From Candidatus Pacearchaeota archaeon (lineage in GTDB: Archaea; Nanobdellota; Nanobdellia; Pacearchaeales; GW2011-AR1), in assembly GCA_018303995.1 (NCBI GenBank), contig JAGVXB010000003.1, positions 1 to 33,321 on the forward strand: 33,321 nucleotides of DNA, written 5' to 3'. Position 1 is the first letter of the stretch, and the number at the start of each line of letters is the position of its first letter. Below the pieces are notes generated by a model that worked only from the letters and a program-made list of their open reading frames with translations, was not told the origin of the DNA and searched no databases. Positions 30,281 through 33,321 of this stretch are shown here, piece after piece. A program made the position numbers and the translations under genes.

Positions 30281-31912
30281 TTATTCGAAATTACCTTTGG
30301 ATTTTCTTAGTTTTCTCATTACTTCCACTAAAGGATTCTTATCTGAGGGTTTTTGGTCTATTAATTTTAGGTCTTTGTAGAAACTGTCGTTGTTGTAATT
30401 TGGAGGAAGTATCTTCTTTTTTTGTTTGAAGTGCCAGTCTAATTGACTCTTGACGTAACCGTCTTTTAGTGGAGGATCGTTCTTTTTATTCCAATCATTT
30501 ATTTTTTGAGAAATGTAGTCATTAGGATAGTCTAAGGATTTTAAGAAAGTCAGTAGAATAAATAAACCTCTTTTTCTTCCTTCTTGAAGTCCTTTGAGTA
30601 ATTTTTTTATTGCTTGGGGAAACATTTCTTCGGTAACGCCTGTGAAGTCTGCTATAAATTCTTCTGAAATTCTTTTCTCTGTTTCTTGAGGTTCATTCTG
30701 TAATTTCCATTTTAATGCTTCTGTTAATAGATTTGTTGCTTCTGGTTCACTTGGCTCAATATAGAATGGTTTTATATTGACTTTAAGAGGGTCTGCAGAT
30801 TTAGGAGTGAATGAGATTAATTCTTCCTTATTCAGAACTATACTTGCTAAAGCCGTTTTTTCGTGCAATGAATAAGGCATTCTGAATAAATGCCTTGGAG
30901 CAACTAAAACTAAATCTAATGGTGCTATTTCTTCGGTTTTTAGATTTTCTTTGAATTCATTTGCAACCAGATTGCCTCTTGATTCTCTGGATTCTTGAAT
31001 TTTATTTCTTGTATTTGACTGAATGTCATTATTCAAACTCAATTTTGTTTTACAATTATTGCAAAAAAGATATTCTTCATTCACTTTTCTGATTTCCAAA
31101 AATCCCGAACAGCTTTCATCAGTACATCTTAACCTTTTTTTAGTTATTTTGAAATCTGGCCTGCTATAAGGGTTACCACATTTATCACAAGCAAACTCTA
31201 CAAAATTAGTTTTATTTACAGCCTTACTACAATTAGGACATTGAATAGATAGTAAATCTTCTTCAGATAGATTCATTCTTTCCTTAACTGCTTCAAAATT
31301 TATCTCTTGTTCTTTCAGTTTTAGACTAAATTTGGGTTTTATTTTAATCATTAAATATTGAACGATTGCTCTAGGCCATTCAGGGAACATTTTTCTTGTT
31401 TCAATTCCGTTGAAATTCTCTGGGAATGCTTTTGCAGGCACGATTAAATGGAAACCTTTACTTCCTGAATATTTTGTGCGATAACTTTTTATTCCATGTT
31501 TTTCCAGTTCTTCTATTAAAAGGATTGCTGCGATTTTAGAATAATCTATAAACGGACTATCTATATCAATTAATAAATCCCAAGATTTTCTCATATTTTC
31601 TAACTCTTTTGAGCTCATATCTGAGTTTATCTCTAAAGGGTTGTGCCAAATTTCTTCTGATGCGTGGAAAGAAGTTGCTCCTTTATTGACTAAACCCATT
31701 ATGTCCGAGGTGTATTGCAATGTGTCTGGGCGTTTTCCAAATGATTCGAAGTATCTTGGAACAACTTCGCGATTTTTTGAAAATTCTAGTAAGACTTCTT
31801 GAACTTTAGGGTTTGAGTAGTATAACTTAGTTATTGCCCTCACTCTTTTCTCTTTTTCGGAGATTTCTTTTACTTCTTGTGTTTCTTTTTTAGAGTTTTC
31901 TTTTTCTGACAT
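30281..31912 (-). CDS. Single-chain primase: PriS-like core plus cysteine-less PriL-C-like end
   Basis: Makes RNA/DNA primers for replication. The 543-aa protein has the archaeo-eukaryotic primase core: WDLLIDIDSP with catalytic Asp116 and Asp118, KYSGSKGFHLIVP at about 148-159, and RMPYSLHEKTALASIVL. Between core elements lie zinc-ribbon-like pairs (CPNCSK, CDKCGN, CTDESC, CNNCKT). The end (GLQEGRKRGLFILLTFLKSL, YVKSQLDWHFKQKKKILPPN, YKDLKL) resembles the PriL C-terminal domain, but the four cysteines that ligate its iron-sulfur cluster are absent. This fits the monomeric primase described for some DPANN archaea. PCNA lies close by. Confidence 0.85.
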   Translation of the reverse strand: MSEKENSKKETQEVKEISEKEKRVRAITKLYYSNPKVQEVLLEFSKNREVVPRYFESFGKRPDTLQYTSDIMGLVNKGATSFHASEEIWHNPLEINSDMSSKELENMRKSWDLLIDIDSPFIDYSKIAAILLIEELEKHGIKSYRTKYSGSKGFHLIVPAKAFPENFNGIETRKMFPEWPRAIVQYLMIKIKPKFSLKLKEQEINFEAVKERMNLSEEDLLSIQCPNCSKAVNKTNFVEFACDKCGNPYSRPDFKITKKRLRCTDESCSGFLEIRKVNEEYLFCNNCKTKLSLNNDIQSNTRNKIQESRESRGNLVANEFKENLKTEEIAPLDLVLVAPRHLFRMPYSLHEKTALASIVLNKEELISFTPKSADPLKVNIKPFYIEPSEPEATNLLTEALKWKLQNEPQETEKRISEEFIADFTGVTEEMFPQAIKKLLKGLQEGRKRGLFILLTFLKSLDYPNDYISQKINDWNKKNDPPLKDGYVKSQLDWHFKQKKKILPPNYNNDSFYKDLKLIDQKPSDKNPLVEVMRKLRKSKGNFE

Positions 31913-31999
31913 GATTATTTTGAACTTACTAGATTTATATGAATTGTTATAATTGATTTTTTCTTATTTTTATATATACCCTAAAATATTATATTTGTT

Positions 32000-32296
32000 A
32001 TGAGTAAGTTGGTGATTGGGATTGTTGTTGTTGCTGTTATCGTTGGTATTTTTATGTTTTCTTCTCGTGATGAGCCGGCTTTAGCTCCTAGGAATATACC
32101 TGCACCTGTTGCTGAAGTTCAACAAAGGGTTGCTGAGGCTGTTGGTGCTAACAGCGTTTTTGCTGGTGCTTCTCAGTCTACTACTACTGCCAATCAATTG
32201 ATTTTTTTAGCACAAGCTACTGGATATAATGGAATTCCAGCTTCTCAGCAAGGTAAGAGGTTTTCTTCATACTTAAATAGATTATCAAATTCTTGA
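32000..32296 (+). CDS. Small membrane-anchored external protein (98 aa)
   Basis: N-terminal anchor or signal (KLVIGIVVVAVIVGIFMFSS), then a short external domain: Pro/Ala-rich spacer (ALAPRNIPAPVAEVQQRV), ANSVFAGASQSTTTANQLIFLAQATGYNGIPASQQGKRF. The family is not recognised. It is the first gene of a two-gene unit with the CARDB protein: its stop is followed by the Shine-Dalgarno block of that gene. A taaaatatt box precedes it. Probably acts with the secreted partner, by position only. Confidence 0.6.
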   Translation: MSKLVIGIVVVAVIVGIFMFSSRDEPALAPRNIPAPVAEVQQRVAEAVGANSVFAGASQSTTTANQLIFLAQATGYNGIPASQQGKRFSSYLNRLSNS

Positions 32297-32304
32297 AAGG
32301 AGGT
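32296..32304 (+). promoter_or_regulatory. Strong Shine-Dalgarno site aaaggaggt
   Basis: The same nine bases as at 17041, followed by three bases (ttt) and the ATG at 32308. The first base is the last base of the stop codon of the upstream gene. It decides the start of the CARDB gene at 32308, not the TTG at 32293. Confidence 0.75.
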
Positions 32305-32307
32305 TTT

Positions 32308-33138
32308 ATGAATAAAACAATTTTATCTTTTTTTGTTATTTCTGCTGTGTTTTTGGGAGTTTTTGCGTTTGCTCAAACGATTACAGGTAGTTTTTTAGTG
32401 AATGCAAATAGCTGTTCTGAGACAGATGGAGGTCTTAATTATGCAACATATGGAAGTGTTACAGGGTCGTTTTGGTGGCCTACAGGTAACTTTTCAAATG
32501 GTACTTACATAGGTACTTTTACAGATGTTTGTGTGAGCAATACTACTCTTCTTGAAGGAGTCTGTGGCTCTTCAATATCTGCAAATTATAGCAATCTTGC
32601 TGGGGCTGTTTATGTTGATTGTAGCACGCTTAGCAATTCCTCGACTAGTTGGGGTTGTCAGAATGGAAGATGCCTAATCATAGGAGGTGGTGGTAGTGGT
32701 GGTGGAGGAAACTCTACTAATAGCACCAACTCAACTGGTGGTGGAGGAAACTCTACTAATAGCACACTTCGTCCTGATTTGATTGTAAGCAATTTGATGT
32801 ATACTTATGTTGCTAATGGAACGATTAGCCTCAATAATACGAATTTTACATCTTATAGAGTGTTTGTGAATGCTACTATTAGAAATAGTGGTAATGCTGT
32901 TGCAGGAGCTTCTAGTACTCGTATGATGCTTAGCCAAATTATTAATGGGGCATCTAGGATATCTACTCAAAGTTTTAGTACTCCTGCTTTAAGTGTAGGA
33001 CAAAGCACGATTGTTTCTGGAATACTTAGTGGTTTATCTGGATTTAGTAACCTTCAAGCAGATGCTGATTCTGCAAATGTTATTGTTGAATCAAATGAAG
33101 CTAATAATGTAATGGTTGTTAATGCAACTTTGCCTTAA
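32308..33138 (+). CDS. Secreted glycine/asparagine-rich protein with CARDB domain
   Basis: 276 aa from the revised start. Signal peptide KTILSFFVISAVFLGVFAFAQ. An N-terminal domain with three or four cysteines (NSCSETDG, VCVSNTT, GVCGSS, VDCSTLS, GCQNGRC) is followed by a flexible linker GGGGSGGGGNSTNSTNSTGGG dense in N-glycosylation sequons. The C-terminal CARDB domain (RPDLIVSNLMYTYVANG, FVNATIRNSGNAVAG, DSANVIVESNEANN) is an adhesion-type beta sandwich. No membrane anchor is seen, so it may be released or held by its partner. A T-rich terminator follows. Confidence 0.8.
   Translation: MNKTILSFFVISAVFLGVFAFAQTITGSFLVNANSCSETDGGLNYATYGSVTGSFWWPTGNFSNGTYIGTFTDVCVSNTTLLEGVCGSSISANYSNLAGAVYVDCSTLSNSSTSWGCQNGRCLIIGGGGSGGGGNSTNSTNSTGGGGNSTNSTLRPDLIVSNLMYTYVANGTISLNNTNFTSYRVFVNATIRNSGNAVAGASSTRMMLSQIINGASRISTQSFSTPALSVGQSTIVSGILSGLSGFSNLQADADSANVIVESNEANNVMVVNATLP
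32698..32765 (+). repeat. 39-bp tandem direct repeat inside the CARDB gene
   Basis: The unit ggtggtggaggaaactctac continuing taatagcaccaactcaact (39 bases) is followed immediately by 29 identical bases of a second copy, so about 1.7 copies. It encodes the glycine-asparagine linker GGGGNSTNSTNST. Such in-frame repeats can expand or contract and vary linker length. Confidence 0.8.
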
Positions 33139-33144
33139 GTAGAT

Positions 33145-33178
33145 CTTTTTCTTTTTTTCTTATTTTTTATTCTTATTT
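33145..33178 (+). terminator. T-tract transcription terminator
   Basis: A T-rich run (ctttttctttttttcttattttttattctt) begins seven bases after the CARDB stop codon. It is the same type as after the 17053 gene and separates the secreted unit from the PCNA gene. Confidence 0.75.
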
Positions 33179-33190
33179 AAGCACCATAAT

Positions 33191-33200
33191 GCTTAAAAGT
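33191..33200 (+). promoter_or_regulatory. TATA box of the PCNA gene
   Basis: The element gcttaaaagt is centred about 28 bases before the ATG at 33223. It fits a leaderless transcript for the sliding-clamp gene. Confidence 0.55.
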
Positions 33201-33222
33201 AAAGTATCGTCTTAAATAGACC

Positions 33223-33321
33223 ATGAGATTAAAACTTGAAGACCCGCGAATTTTAGCACTCCTTATAGGGATAATTTCTGAGTTAGTTACGGAAGTTCGA
33301 CTGAAGATTACTAAGGAAGGA
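33223..33321 (+). CDS. pcn: PCNA sliding clamp, N-terminal fragment cut by the window edge
   Basis: Not in the ORF track because it runs off the right end. The 33 visible codons read MRLKLEDPRILALLIGIISE then LVTEVRLKITKEG. This matches the N-terminus of archaeal PCNA, in which an initial strand, a helix and ISELVTEVRxK.. precede the first beta hairpin. PCNA encircles DNA and tethers polymerases, ligase and FEN1 at the fork. The assignment rests on a short piece. The nearby primase, convergent across the CARDB unit, is a functional neighbour. Confidence 0.75.
   Translation, partial: MRLKLEDPRILALLIGIISELVTEVRLKITKEG

Noticed and set aside
1-33321. CRISPR array, insertion sequence or integrase-flanked island
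   Set aside because: No regularly spaced repeats, transposase, integrase or long terminal inverted repeats were seen on either strand.

Overview
The window comes from an AT-rich archaeal genome, most probably a DPANN lineage of the Woesearchaeota/Pacearchaeota type. Support: archaeal-type ribosomal proteins (S19e, L39e, L31e), an archaeal RNase P RNA, Hjc resolvase, a Cbf5-type pseudouridine synthase, TrmY, an archaeal form III RuBisCO, a single-chain PriS-like primase with a degenerate PriL-C-like end, and a PCNA start at the right edge. Most genes have an A/T-rich TATA box about 25-28 bases before the start codon, which implies leaderless transcripts. That spacing helped decide many starts, and several ORF-track starts are too long.

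Layout. 1-5.5 kb: mostly small unknown or membrane proteins, the RNase P RNA gene, a promoter-equipped RNA that begins like a tRNA 5' half but has no visible 3' half, and two pilin-like proteins. 5.5-9 kb: form III RuBisCO, an RHH antitoxin/MazF toxin pair with a palindromic operator, and a two-gene unit of a stand-alone NFACT-R protein and a YhbY/CRM protein (ribosome-linked RNA binding). 9-13 kb: ribosomal operon S19e-L39e-unknown 94 aa-L31e, then on the minus strand a histone-fold mini-protein and class II lysyl-tRNA synthetase, a very acidic 28-aa micro-ORF, and an acylphosphatase-fold protein lacking its catalytic arginine. 13-17 kb: a DUF362-family gene whose 5' half the ORF track misses because of an apparent one-base loss in an A-run, small unknowns, TrmY and Cbf5/TruB.

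17-33 kb: largely a secretome region. It holds signal-peptide or membrane-anchored proteins (acidic surface protein, DUF192, SNase plus lamin-tail, lamin-tail, M64-like metallopeptidase, pilin, alpha/alpha-toroid protein with cysteine modules, large Ig-like repeat protein, CARDB protein), interleaved with Hjc, thioredoxin reductase, primase and PCNA. Two secreted-protein genes carry an identical strong Shine-Dalgarno block, and both end in long T-tracts.

No CRISPR array, insertion sequence or complete tRNA gene was seen. The most notable points are the tRNA-half-like RNA gene, the hidden DUF362 reading frame, the cysteine-free primase C-terminus, the unknown protein inside the ribosomal operon, and the Arg-to-Asn acylphosphatase. 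Everything rests on reading the sequence by eye; no searches or folding calculations were run.
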